A DNA stretch of 64,000 nucleotides from Epiperipatus broadwayi. Lineage: Eukaryota > Onychophora > Udeonychophora > Euonychophora > Peripatidae. The notes beneath the pieces are model-generated. The model saw nothing but the letters and a program-made list of their open reading frames with translations. It was not told the origin of the DNA and searched no databases. The DNA is taken from positions 206,173-270,172 of the forward strand of contig JAQFVV010013090.1 in the NCBI GenBank assembly GCA_028023455.1. Direction: 5' to 3'. Shown one piece after another: positions 23,613-34,340 of this stretch. How positions within the stretch are numbered: position 1 is the first letter of the stretch; the number at the start of each line of letters is the position of its first letter. The position numbers and the translations under genes are program-made.

Positions 23613-24430
23613 ATACCCTCCTCCCGGAAGCCTTTAAATACGGTCTACGTATTTGAACGGCTCATGCCTAACTTATCAAATAAAACGATACATCCTTAAA
23701 TGTTTTACCTTTATAACTTTCTGCCCTGCGGCTCTAGAACAAAAGAAATAAACGACCATCAATCCCAACGATATGTTATAAGTTCAACCACCAACTCACA
23801 CGCATGTGATATGCAACGCACCGCACACAAATAATTCCACACAGACTTATTTGGTTATGTGACCGGAAACACAAAAAAAAATTTAAAAAAAAAAATCTCT
23901 TTTTTTTTCGTACGTGTCAGGACTTTCTAACCGCACTCTGCTACTTCAGAGTCTTATGAGCGTGGGTAACTAGCACAAAAATCCGACTTTTAAGCAGGAG
24001 TCGTCCCAGACCTTGCTCGCTTTTGGAGTTTTGTGGGTGGGACGGTATGTGAGTGCCGTGCTCTCTTTGGAGACTTATTGGCTTAAGTTTAATAGGTCGG
24101 TCAACCATGTCGGGAACAACATTTATATACAGGACGCTACACACCACATGCCCAATCCAAGCAACCAAACCCGCCATCCACCGTACTCATATTCGATAGA
24201 CCGCTCCCATCTCAAATCTCCCTAGCCACCTTTATCTAACTCTCTAGCCTACAAAACAATGGAGGAGAAAAAAATCGACACACATATATAACTTCAAATG
24301 TGGCCTTATATAACGGCCCCTATACTTAATAATATCATTGTTAAATATTAAACCCACACCCTAATAAAATAATTTAAACAAACACCCAAAAAAAAACTTT
24401 CAGCATATGTCCAATTACGTGTATATATCT
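23613..24430 (-). other. 3' part of the LTR-element interior
   Basis: A short open frame at 24177-23941 (minus) has no recognisable gag-pol motif. No D,D-35-E integrase, protease DSG/DTG or RT YxDD motif was found in the interior on either strand. It is presumably a deleted relic of the internal region. Confidence 0.55.
23616..23625 (-). promoter_or_regulatory. Polypurine tract of the LTR element
   Basis: The minus strand reads GGGAGGAGGG, followed by TAT and then the 3' LTR start TGTAAC. A purine run at this place primes plus-strand DNA synthesis in LTR retrotransposons, and its position fixes the element's polarity as minus. Confidence 0.7.
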
Positions 24431-24439
24431 TAACTCTAT

Positions 24440-25140
24440 CGGCTATCCTTTTCTCGGATGAACTCGAAATCTTTCCCTGTCCATAATTCGGCTGCGTGGC
24501 GGTCGTGGCTCTTCATGTTCATACTGCCATTTCAGTCTAGTATTACCATCCCCTCGTTCGGGATCCTGCAAGTTCCAATCCGACCCTCCTTCTTCCGTCC
24601 CAAATTTCACAACTCGAGTATCGTGATTTTCTTTTCCTCGCTCTATCGGTAAATTATAATCATAGGTGCTCATATCAATCGATTAAGTAGCTCAGCTACC
24701 TCCTCCATGGACGCTTTCCTTATGCCTAACATCATTTGTTCCACGGAGCTTCTCCCATTTGGCCGGCAAATGGCCGAACCTTTAAAAATTGGTTTACATG
24801 GGCCTGTGCTGGTACGTACTCGTCACGACGCTCTTCCGATCTCTTCCCTTTCTTCTGCTATTTTTGTCTTTTCGCCCTCAACCTGTTTCTCATCTACTTT
24901 CTTTCCCTTAGACTTCTCGTCTTTATCTATACTTCCTTCCTTCTTTGACTCTCCTTCGTTCTCTTCTCCTTGATTAACTCCTGTTATTCTTTCCATTTGC
25001 TGCTCTAATTTTCACAGCCTTTCCTCAAATCGATCTTCGAATTTTTGAAATCTTTGTTCCAATCTTTCCAGAATGACCTCCAAAATCTTCGATTCTTCCT
25101 TCTTTTCTTGGTCCATTTTCTTTTGGAGTCTTGTTTTCAT
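24440..25140 (-). pseudogene. gag-like remnant of the LTR element
   Basis: From an ATG at 25140 the minus strand encodes MKTRLQKKMDQEKKEESK and then LERLEQRFQKFEDRFEERL, a strongly charged coiled coil, followed by a TGA, further Glu/Lys-rich codons and a second stop at the adapter-like 19-mer (24824-24842). After it, in another frame, come QAHVNQFLKVRPFAGQMG and MEEVAELLNRL, and then an open frame at 24673-24443 rich in Arg, Glu and Pro. Coiled-coil N-termini are common in gag proteins of Ty3-type elements, but no CCHC knuckle is visible, so the assignment is by position and composition. At least two stops and two frame changes break it, one of them at the adapter match. Confidence 0.55.
24824..24842 (+). 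other. 19-nt match to the Illumina TruSeq adapter end
   Basis: CACGACGCTCTTCCGATCT is identical to the 3' end of the Illumina universal adapter (Read 1 primer end). It is GC-rich against the local background and lies at a frame break inside the gag remnant. A library or assembly artefact is the simplest explanation. Confidence 0.8.
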
Positions 25141-25433
25141 TCACACTATATTTTACTAAATATATTTTGATATCTTAAAAAAAAATCGTAGTAATTTGTT
25201 TTGACTGCTTCCAAAATCACAACGTGGTAGGTTTTCTCTTCCCCCCCCCAAAGCGCCATGCTACGTGTCTAATTTCTTTATCAACCACTCGGAAAACTAT
25301 TTTCTGTCTTTCAATAAAACTATTTTAATCGAAGCAAACTTCACGTTTCTATTTTACTTCCCCTCCTTTCCCTTATCGAATTTTTAATCTTTCTACTCGG
25401 GCCCCCATACATTCCATTCTTCATAAAGCCTTA

Positions 25434-25445
25434 GTTGGGACGCCA
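25434..25445 (-). promoter_or_regulatory. Candidate primer binding site of the LTR element
   Basis: One base inside the 5' LTR end (…GTTACA) the minus strand reads TGGCGTCCCAAC. It begins with TGG as expected for pairing with a tRNA 3' CCA. TGGCGTCCC fits the tRNA-Asn acceptor end (GGGACG plus CCA) over nine bases; a tRNA-Lys match would need one inserted base. The tRNA assignment is inference. Confidence 0.55.
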
Positions 25446-25446
25446 T

Positions 25447-26981
25447 TGTAACGGGTGTGCTCGTATACCGTATACTTACTTGTTCTTATCTTAAATAAAA
25501 AATATCTATTTTTTTCTTTATGAAGCAAATAGTGATAAGAAAATTCGTATTTCTCTCACAGCATATTTATGGACGTCAATCATTGACTCCAAGCCAAACT
25601 TACTTTTTACATAAGTATTATGCTGGAAGAGAAGAATACGATAGTAATAGGGCCTCTCCACTAGCTCAGTACTCAGGGCGGGTGGCTAATAAACCGTAGG
25701 AAAATGTACGGGAGAAACTCTATGCAACCAACAACGAAACTCGGATCAATTGTCTAAATTTATGAACTATATTCCATGAGTCAAATAATAAAACACACAC
25801 ATGCAATATACCTTAAAATAACATATATTTTATTATAATATTTTCTGCTTTTAATAAAAATATATTTCCGCACTCTTTAACATTTACATAACCCAATAAA
25901 ACCTATATATGTATTCTGTGTGGATTTTCAATAGAATAGGAAAAAGAACGTATACACAGATAAAATCTAATCAGCTGTATTCAAAATGGCCTTATCTTAA
26001 AAAAATATAAGTCTCTTGCCTTGGTTCGTTCTCCTTGAGGGTTTCAGAAAACGTAATAATATTTGGAAAATAAAATATCTCAAGTTCATATTACCTGCAA
26101 TTTTGTCGATGTGATCCCCGGGGATATCAAAATAAAAGAAAAAACAGAAATCCGAAGCAAAACGTACGAGACAGTTCATCACGTTCAGTTCATTCCGAGT
26201 CGGATCGATTCCCTTGGAAAAGTTGATAGGTCTCCGGTCGATGTTCTCCGGTCACTGCTGCATGGCCTCTTCGGGGCAAGGTCCAGAATCCCAGCACGCT
26301 TAAGCCTTTACCCCACTGTACTCATATTCGGCCGTAGCCTTAGCTATTCTTCTTTAATATATATAAAAAAAAATGAAAATATTTCTTTTTTTTCTTTCCT
26401 CTTTGAAGACCAAAAATAATCTCACACTAGTTAAAAAAAAAAAAAAAACTACATCTCACTCTCCCTGTCACTTTTTCTTTTCTTTGTTTTGTAAACACAG
26501 TCCGTCCCCTTCTTCCCCACCACGTGGTATAGATGGCCAGTTAAGCTAATAAGCAGAAGAACTTTCGCACCTTCGGACATTTTGGCAATTAACATTCCGG
26601 AAACTTTTTACTTCAACCTTCTTTTTAATTTTCATTCAAATTCCCCAGATAAGATTTTCGATGTTTAATATATTTCTTTTTTTTCTTTTTCTTACAATAA
26701 TCTCTTATCTTGGATCCAAAATGTATTCATACGTTCGTTTCTAAAATTGTCTATCCACACGCAAATACATACATATACCACTTTTACAAAAACAAAACGC
26801 AAATTCCCCCCCCACCCCCTCTTTTCGTTACGTTAATAAAATCTTAAACATTTTCCCCCACTAACAAAATAAATACTAAAACGAAATAACATCAAAATTA
26901 TATGAAACTCATTTTAAAACTATATAACATATGTGTGCGCCTTTCTACCTTGTAACTAGGGTTTAAACCCGACTAGTTACA
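25447..26981 (-). repeat. 5' LTR of the LTR retrotransposon
   Basis: This 1535-bp copy is 19 bp shorter than the other LTR through scattered small indels. In the opposite direction it has extra G residues in TTTTCGTTACGTTAAT, where the other copy reads TTTTCTTACTTTAAT. The low substitution level indicates a young insertion. Confidence 0.9.
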
Positions 26982-26993
26982 ATATATATATAT

Positions 26994-28060
26994 TGTGCCA
27001 TTACAATATAGTCATTAGCTAAATTTATAGTAATGTGCATGTAAGAGAATGTAAAACAAAAATCATCATCACATTTTTATCTAAAAAGGAAGCTGTAGGG
27101 CATCCAAGTTTAAACCCTACAATATCAGGTTTTAAAAGCTTAAGACAGAAAGAGAGTGGGGCCACAGTTATATACTTTAATTGTTTGTGTGTTGATAGAA
27201 AGGTAATACACACATTTAAACTATTCAATATTTAATTTTTCTGTTAAAAAGCAAAGTTACACATATATAGGCAATGTATGTGTAAGCTATTTAATTGTTT
27301 TATATTTCAAATATTAAACATTTTAACTTTCTTTAAAAACTAACCTATGCTTGATCAATTCTAATATCTTATTCTGTTTCTATTTTGCTTTTCTATAATT
27401 GTAATTGGGATTTAAAAGTTACAGATTTAATTTTAAATATTGGGGTTATAATTACTAAGCTGGCAATTAGATTATTGTAATGACAGTTTATGAATGATTT
27501 GAAATGATAAAGTATGTGTGTACATTATATACAGAAACTTACATTTATTATATATTGAAAGGAAGAAGGGTTAAATCTATCAAATTATTTTTTTTTTGCA
27601 ATTTTATGTTAAAAGGGAAAATCTGTTGAATCAGATATCTATTTTTGTAGCAATTTTGTTTTTGTAAATGATTGTTTGTCATTTTTGGAGCTTAAGCTTG
27701 GTGGGAACTCTAATTTTGAAATTGTCTCATCTTAAGATTAAAGGAAAGAAACTCCAATTTTAGATATTACAGATATACGTGAAAAGGAAAAAGGATTAAG
27801 TCTATTTTTTTTAAGACAAAAGTGTCTGAAAACCAGGTGTGTGATTTTTTGAGTTGGTCAAAAATAGCAATTCACACTATCACTCTAATTGGGTGAGTCA
27901 ACTCAAAAAAAATCAGATATAAAAGCAGTCTGGAAAATCAGTTGAGCTATTAGATTATTGTTATTATTATATTATTATTGGGAGAGAGAGACTTTTTAAA
28001 AATTATTGAAACTAAAGTAGACAAACATTTTTAGTTCTGCTAGATAGTTTTTTTTTAAAT
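26994..28060. other. Non-coding DNA after the LTR element
   Basis: A GGGCATCCAAGTTTAAACCC stretch at about 27098-27117 faintly resembles a SINE box B. Otherwise the region is AT-rich with no supported exon. The short open frames on both strands at 27025-27235 overlap each other and have no recognisable content. Confidence 0.4.
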
Positions 28061-28065
28061 CATTT

Positions 28066-28570
28066 TTTTTATGAAGTTTTGAATGTTGAAAATATAAGAA
28101 ATGATGGGGTAGAAAAATTATATATGTGTCCCATCAAGACCTGACCATCGTGGAGCTGCAGATCATATAGGAAAGAAAAGATGTCTTGTCTGAAAAATAA
28201 TATTCTACACCTTTCAACTGACCAGAGAAATAAGATGTTTTTAAATAGAAAGAAGAAAACATTCACCTGCATTCGAAGGAGATCAGAAAGATGAATTAAT
28301 CTACTAATAAATATTAATCATCAAGTCCAATTAATTGTTCCAGCAACTGAGTTTAAAACCCAGGAAATTTATAAACGTGAAAACAACTGCTGTATTTCAT
28401 CCACTAAAAGAATCATGCTTGACAGGAAGAGAAGAAAAATTAATATAAAGATTTCCAAATTGTCCACTAAAGCAAATAACCTCAATAGGATCATCATCAT
28501 CAAACAATTATACACCTCAAGAAAGAGATTGTTCCAATGTAAAACGGAAATGGTAGCTGCAGAAATATAG
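28066..28570 (+). pseudogene. Unidentified degraded reading frame
   Basis: One plus-strand frame stays open for most of 500 bases, interrupted only by a TGA near 28143 and another near 28282. It yields segments such as LNVENIRNDGVEKLYMC and KLSTKANNLNRIIIIKQ before a TAG at about 28570. It is Lys/Asn/Ile-rich, which AT-rich DNA gives by chance, so it could be a decayed gene, a 3' UTR or nothing. No family is recognised. Confidence 0.2.
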
Positions 28571-28620
28571 ACATTATACAAGACAAGTTTGAACCCTTGG
28601 AAGTTCGCCACAAAACAAAA

Positions 28621-30589
28621 GATCGGTAATATGACTTTTTATATCTATTTTCTTTATGGAATCAGAGTCTTAATAAAATTTTAGCAATAAAGTGGTATAT
28701 TTTATTTAAAGAACTTTTAAAAACAATTCAGATCGATTAAAACCAATAATTTCTTACTAATAATAACCTTGATCTTCATAAATGATTTTAAATGTATCAA
28801 AATTATTTGTTTATTAATTTACAGTCATGAAATATTAATGTGTAAAATAATTTTCTGTATTATTATTTTGGTTTTAAATAATATTTTGGTTTTTATGGGA
28901 ATAAAACACGCACATACATAATATTTTTACATGTGTATAATTGCGAGTGAATGTGAAGTAATAAGTAGTGGTAAAATATTAAATTATTTTGTTTTAAGAA
29001 AGTATAGCATTTTAGCTTAGAAGGGAGGGGGAGAAAATAATTTAAAACTTGTTTCTAAAACTTGCTTTTTCAATTCTACTAACATTTTTTTTAACATTCT
29101 GCTTACATGTTAGATTATAAGGTATGTGTGCCAATGAGTGAATATTTTTTTTTATATGAAATACTTTTTTTGTGAATGGAACATTTTTAACAAATCGGTT
29201 ACCCAATTTAATACAATATACTTTTGAAATACATTTACGGGAAAGGAGGAAGAATTTAAAATTTAATGTTATGATTTTAAAACAGTCGATTATGATTATT
29301 GTTGATATAAATTTTCATGTAAATATAGAAATTTTTATGTATATGTTAGAAATGCAGTAATAAATATTAGTTTATGTTATTAAACAAGGCATATATAGTT
29401 CATTAAGTGTAGTCTTTATCAAGTGTGATCATTCATCATCAATGGTTGAATATTAGTTGTTTAAGATATGATTAAATATGCTAAGATTAACAATAATTAT
29501 GAATTTCTTTATAAAAATTAGGTTTTATGATTAAGCTTAGTCCTAAAGCTGTGGTTGAAACCATTGTCATTATCGTTATCATTATCATCATCATCATCAT
29601 CATCAACATTTTAATTAATATGTTTAAAGGCCATAAATAAATATTGATTTCATAGTATTTAGTGATTTCTTAGTATTATTATAACCACCATCCCATCATC
29701 TATTTCATGCAAGGATGAGTGAATTGTCATCCTAAATTAATAGTAATCTGAGCTAGTAAAACTTATAAAAAAAAAATATTGAAACACATTTGTTATGCTA
29801 AGATCTAAGAAATGATTTATGCCTAATGAATTCCACTTCAGTTTAAAGATGTTTTGTGTTACCTAGGTGTTTACTTAAATATTAGTGCATACAGTGCTAT
29901 GGGTCTAAAATCAAAATCATACATTTTGTAAGAAATAATGTACCAAAAGAGATTCAAACCTGGTACATGTGAAAGGTTATTAGATATAACTGTGTCTAGA
30001 TTCAAATAATCTAGTGGCGCCCTACTAGACCATATTCACTTGGTATTTGTTTGGATATGCACTTAACATCAAACCAAGAAATGAAAGTGGATAAGATCTA
30101 CTGTCTGTATACCTGAGTTATATTTTATTGAATTACTAGTGTACTCACCTCACGTGATTTCCATATACCTGAGTTATAATAGTTGTTATTAATAATTTGT
30201 TTATAATTATTAATAATGTGATATCTTGAGGAATCTAATTATAGAAGTGTGTTTCATTTAATCCAATGACCCTTAATATGATTGATAACTCAGTCTGACC
30301 TTTTTGTTTAATAGCCACTACTCAGGTATTCTTCTCATAATTTAATTTAAGTTACAATGCTTTTTGTTTATTAAGCTAAAATATTTATATTTGAATCTTT
30401 TTTTAATTATTTAATACATTTGGATCGTTTCATCATCTTTATTAAGTTACAATGAATACTTGAATATTTGAGATTTTATATAATATTTGAATTTTTGACA
30501 ATCCAATGATATTTTAATATACAATTGAATTTCTCTTTAATATGTTACAATGGACCTTTTGAGCATATATTATTAAGTTAAAATATATA
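28621..30589. other. Non-coding DNA with simple repeats
   Basis: The stretch holds an (ATC)n tract at 29584-29604. A segment near 29945-29980 (AGATTCAAACCTGGTAC) resembles GTACCTGGTTCAAACCC at about 44264-44280 and may be a further SINE family. No exon is supported. Confidence 0.4.
29584..29604. repeat. (ATC)n microsatellite
   Basis: Seven uninterrupted ATC units preceded by imperfect ATT/ATC units. Confidence 0.9.
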
Positions 30590-30955
30590 TATAATCAGTG
30601 CTCAGTTTATATTTAGATACCAAATCATCAGACTTTAATAAACAGGTTTTAATCTAGTTCACCCTCCAACTCTTCAGCCATCCATACCACTAAAAATCTG
30701 ATGATTGAATTTCCAAATTCGGTGTTAATGCAACATGAGCATGACTATAATATTGGTATTAACAAGGGATTTTGGTGTTCCATCACCAGATTTTTAGTGG
30801 TATGATTGGTGGAAGAGTTTGAGGGTGGAATAGATTGAAGTCTGTCCATTTAAGTGTGAAAATTTGCTATCTTAATATAAACAGAGAATTGATTATATAT
30901 GTGTGTGAGAGAGATGGGGATCTGGACCAAATGATGAGTGCTGATTCAGCATAAT
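30590..30955. mobile_element. Family B foldback core with one SINE arm
   Basis: CTCAGTTTATATTTAGATA at the left is inverted near 30870 (ATCTTAATATAAACAGAG). CACCCTCCAACTCTTCAGCC is inverted as GGAAGAGTTTGAGGGTGG at 30809. CATACCACTAAAAATCTGATG is inverted as ATCACCAGATTTTTAGTGGTATG at 30780. The right end continues into the family B start GGACCAAATGATGAGTGCTG and then stops abruptly in an AT repeat. The same core lies at 47.2 and 55.9 kb. Confidence 0.7.
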
Positions 30956-31549
30956 ATATATATATTGAAACAGTAAGATTCGCATTCGAATCTTAAGTTT
31001 CACCTTTTTCTGTCGTCTCTCACTGACCGGTCTACCCCGCCCAAATTTAAACTTTTTGGTATCGAATTGTGTGTGTAGCAATCTTAGAAATGTATAAATA
31101 TATGTAGAATTCAGAATAAACACGCACACATTTCGATCTCAAATTAAACGCAATAAATAGGGATAAAATAATATAATTTAGATTTCTTTTAGTTATATAA
31201 TTTTGTATAATTTTAATCATTTATTTTGGATTATAAAGTCGTATTTATTGCTTTGTTTAAATTTCATTTAATAATAATTCTAAAAATATCTGATGTAATA
31301 TTTAATTAAAAGTTAAAATAATCTTATGTTCCCTTTTTGTTTTTGAAATTTAAAAGCATCGATCAGTGATAGATAATAGATTAATTAAAGAAAAATTCCC
31401 CAAAATGTAATTAGGAAATGTAAAATGTAAACAATAGAATGGCAGCTTTCTTTAATTAAAAAAAACCAACTAAATGCATTGATTATCCTCAGGGCAGATT
31501 AAATAGAACCTAAAAATATCTTCACAAAAATGTGAAAAATCAAGATAAG

Positions 31550-31865
31550 AAAAGAGGCCATCTTAGACTTGCTGGAGACATTCACTTAAACTTTAGCTTT
31601 GCTCTGGATCACTGAGAGTCTCCAAAATATAAAAATAATTTGTTCCTGCCAAGGTATGACCGAGTAAAGCACCTAGATTATTCTCCATCGGGAGATGGCC
31701 TATCGGATGCTGAACTTTCCATTGCCCGTCATAAATTCACCATGAAGATCTGCTGCCTGAAATGAATGAGAAAGCTGCTGCTGCCATGAAATTAAATGAA
31801 TATCTCAATACAAGAAAGAATTGCCACTCGTGAACTTTTTGCTGCTAAACTCATGGAATAATAAA
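31550..31865 (+). pseudogene. Gene-like fragment with two frameshifts
   Basis: The first frame reads FLPRYDRVKHLDYSPSGD, GLSDAELSIARHKFTM. A shift then gives DLLPEMNEKAAAAMKLNEY, and a second shift gives IQERIATRELFAAKLME, ending at TAA (31858-31860). Each segment picks up where the previous one stops, and the amino-acid mix is much more protein-like than chance AT-rich translation, which argues for one former or mis-assembled coding sequence of about 75 codons. An AAG|GTATGA donor-like site lies at its start. No family is recognised. It could be a processed pseudogene, or a host exon carrying sequencing indels. Confidence 0.4.
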
Positions 31866-33513
31866 ACTTCTTATAAAACAGGTACCTGTCTGTGTTCAAA
31901 CTCTAGAGTACTCTAATAATATGCTATAGCTCTTCTTCGTAATACTTATCTAAATTGTAAAATGTAAAAACTACCATTTGTATAACTAAATTGAATAATT
32001 AATGTAATGTGTAAATTTCTCTACTAATCTAGCTTACCTCATTCTATCTTGGGTGCGTATTTCTATAATCTACATTTCTATCTATAGTTATTATTTAATT
32101 TTTGCATGCTCATAATTATTTCAATTTTCAAAGTTCAAATCTATGATCGCTTAAAACAATGAATGCGTGTCAAATTTTTATTAATATTTACTTTCTTTAA
32201 TAACTTAACTTTCATAGAAATCGACACGCATTCAATGCTTCATTTATTGTAATGCAGGGGTCTACTACTTCGCAAATGGCCGACGTATTAGTTATAATAA
32301 TTCCCAATTTATATATATGTTTTGTATTTACTAAATCATCATAAATAATTCCAGAAAATTACATTTCTTTGAGAGTCACCAATGTTCTTTAGTAAATGTT
32401 GATAATGTCGGGCCGAATTAGAAATCCATTTAAATCTTATCATAATCGTTTATAAGTATACATGTGTTATGTTTTAGAGATGCGATGATCTATTCCGCCA
32501 TAAATATTCCGGATTCTTCAGGGTTGAAATTAACTCCCGTTGTCCTACACAAGCGGACATAATAAATGCTCCCGTAGGATTTGACCTGTCATGCAGCCAG
32601 TGGCAAATTGCGACACATACCGCTTGTCCCTGGTTATGCTTATGTGACATCTTACTTTGTCGGGCCGCGGCAGAGACCAGCCTGACAGATTTATAAATTC
32701 ATTCGCGGCATTGCAGTTTCAATATACTGCCATTCCATATCGCCTTTCTAAAGCGTACCACGTGTTCCTTTATTTAGTTTTATTATTCTATATATCACTC
32801 CGCCTCTGCATTATCTTCATAATTCACTCTCAAATAAATGTTTGCCCTTAGTTATAAATAAATAGTTTCATTAAATAAATATATGTCCGCCGCTACTCTT
32901 AAATCTTACTTTAGACTCTTGCATTGCAAAGATATAAATTCCCCAAGGCATGCATTAGAAATACTTACTCGAGAATTTTAGGTAGCTAGATTACGCTTTC
33001 AAATAAATGTATTCCTTTTGTAAACATTACAGTATCGGAAATACCGCTACTGAAATCCTCAATATAAAATAATGTCTAAATAAATAATGTATTCTTTAAA
33101 ATATAGTCATGTCGCACATTCTGCTACCGAAGCTTTAAATCCACAAAATATTATTAGATTGTTTTATTAAAATGTATTAATAAATAATTTTAAACTATAC
33201 GTCTGCAGTTACGTTTCATTTATTCGATACCCATTCTATATAATATTTCCTCGATTATGTAAATATGAATGTTTAATTAATATTAGTTTGATTATTGGCT
33301 AACTCGAGAATAAAATCATGAGTCTCTTGCATATCCCTGACCACCGTGCCTAAGGAAATATTTACTAATGTCGCATCAGATGCGTTGTTTCGTGGATTGT
33401 ATTGTGGAACCGATAAACTATGTTCGAACTCAGTACCACGGGTGGCTTCGCTACTCGATGGTGCTGCTGTTCTGTATGGTGGTCGAATTCTGCACTATGT
33501 TTACGAGTCCCAT
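31866..33513. other. Unassigned DNA, partly GC-richer and loosely periodic
   Basis: GAATGCGTGTCRAATTT at about 32163 is inverted at about 32221-32235, giving a hairpin of about 75 bp. From 32840 to 33200 phrases like AAATAAATRTATTCCTTTT plus CGCTAC recur about every 100-130 bases, perhaps an old tandem array. The open frame at 32657-32851 has no recognisable content. Confidence 0.35.
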
Positions 33514-33640
33514 GTTTTCTGACCGTTACAATATATTGGAGATCATTTATATTTTTCACATATGTGGGCTCATGTGTATTGGTTGCATTACATGGAATGG
33601 ATGACTGAAAAAGCTTGAAAATCTGATTGCGGATCCAGGC
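33514..33640 (+). mobile_element. Family B SINE fragment
   Basis: ATATTGGAGATCATTTATAT, CACATATGTGGGCTCATGTG and TATTGGTTGCAT match the family B order at 47.5 and 56.1 kb. The box-B end is degraded. The fragment abuts the 5' end of RTE copy 1. Confidence 0.6.
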
Positions 33641-33646
33641 TGCCAT

Positions 33647-34340
33647 TTGATGACAACTTTTTATTTAGGTACTTACAACTGCAGATCACTTTCAAGTGAA
33701 GGAAGATTGCAAGAATTAGAAGAACTGTCTTATATTAAATGGGACATTATTGGATTTTGTGAAGTTAGAAGAAAAGGTGAAGAGACAATTGATTTAAAAA
33801 GTGGACATATACTCTACTATAAAGGCACAAATATTGGAAATACAAGTGGAGTAGGATTCATTATAAATAAAAAGTGGAAGAACAATATTGTGGAGATTGA
33901 TGGTGTATCGGACAGAGTGGCAAGATTAGTTATACAACTTAATAGCAGATACCAAATGCAGATAATTCAGGTTTATGCCCCAACAAGTTTCATAGTGATG
34001 AAGTAGTAGAAGATTTTTATATGGATGTACAAAATGCTTTTGATCATAGTAAACAACATTTTAAAATTGTTATGGGAGGCTTTAATGCTAGAATTGGTAA
34101 ACAAATGAAAGTGCTGCAGGTAATTTTGGTTATGGTAATAGAAATGAGAGAGGACATAGACTTGTGGAGTTTGCAAAAAAAGAATATAATATGAATTTTT
34201 TTTTTTGAGAAAAATGGTAAAAGGAAATGGACATGGAAGCATCCAAATGAAGGTACAGCAGAATTGGATTATATTTTGACTAACTGAAAATACATATTTC
34301 AAGATTGTAATGTTCTTAATAAATTTAACACAGGAAGTGA
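33647..34340 (+). pseudogene. RTE copy 1 endonuclease domain
   Basis: The frame starts MMTTFYLGTYNCRSLSSEGR (TYN block), then WDIIGFCEVRRKG (catalytic Glu in the E-x-R block) and QIIQVYAPTS. After a frame change at about 33985 it continues FKIVMGGFNARIG, where the GDFN block has Gly in place of the catalytic Asp, and ends with TAELDYILTN, a stop and TGSDHRLV, which keeps the SDH block. The fold and order match RTE/BovB-type EEP endonucleases, which nick chromosomal DNA for target-primed reverse transcription. The lost Asp, the stop and the frameshift imply no activity. Confidence 0.85.

Larger units (their letters stand above)
22059..26981 (-). mobile_element. Non-autonomous LTR retrotransposon
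   Basis: Two nearly identical direct repeats of about 1.54 kb begin TGTAACGGG and end CTAGTTACA on the + strand, i.e. they have TG...CA ends with TGTAAC/GTTACA inverted tips. They flank a 1.83-kb interior. Polarity is minus: a purine tract precedes the 3' LTR and a TGGCGTCCC-type primer site follows the 5' LTR. The interior has only a broken gag-like frame and no protease, RT or integrase, so it depends on another element for its enzymes, as LARD-type elements do. Both outer flanks are AT dinucleotide repeat (22051-22058 and 26982-26993), consistent with a short ATAT-type target duplication that cannot be sized. Confidence 0.9.

Noticed and set aside
23941-24177. Integrase or protease remnant in the LTR element
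   Set aside because: No catalytic motif is visible in this minus-strand frame or its neighbours.
29584-29604. CRISPR-like or satellite array
   Set aside because: Plain ATC microsatellite; no spaced repeats.
33365-33646. Overlapping open frames on both strands left of RTE copy 1
   Set aside because: They cover a family B SINE fragment and have no recognisable domains.
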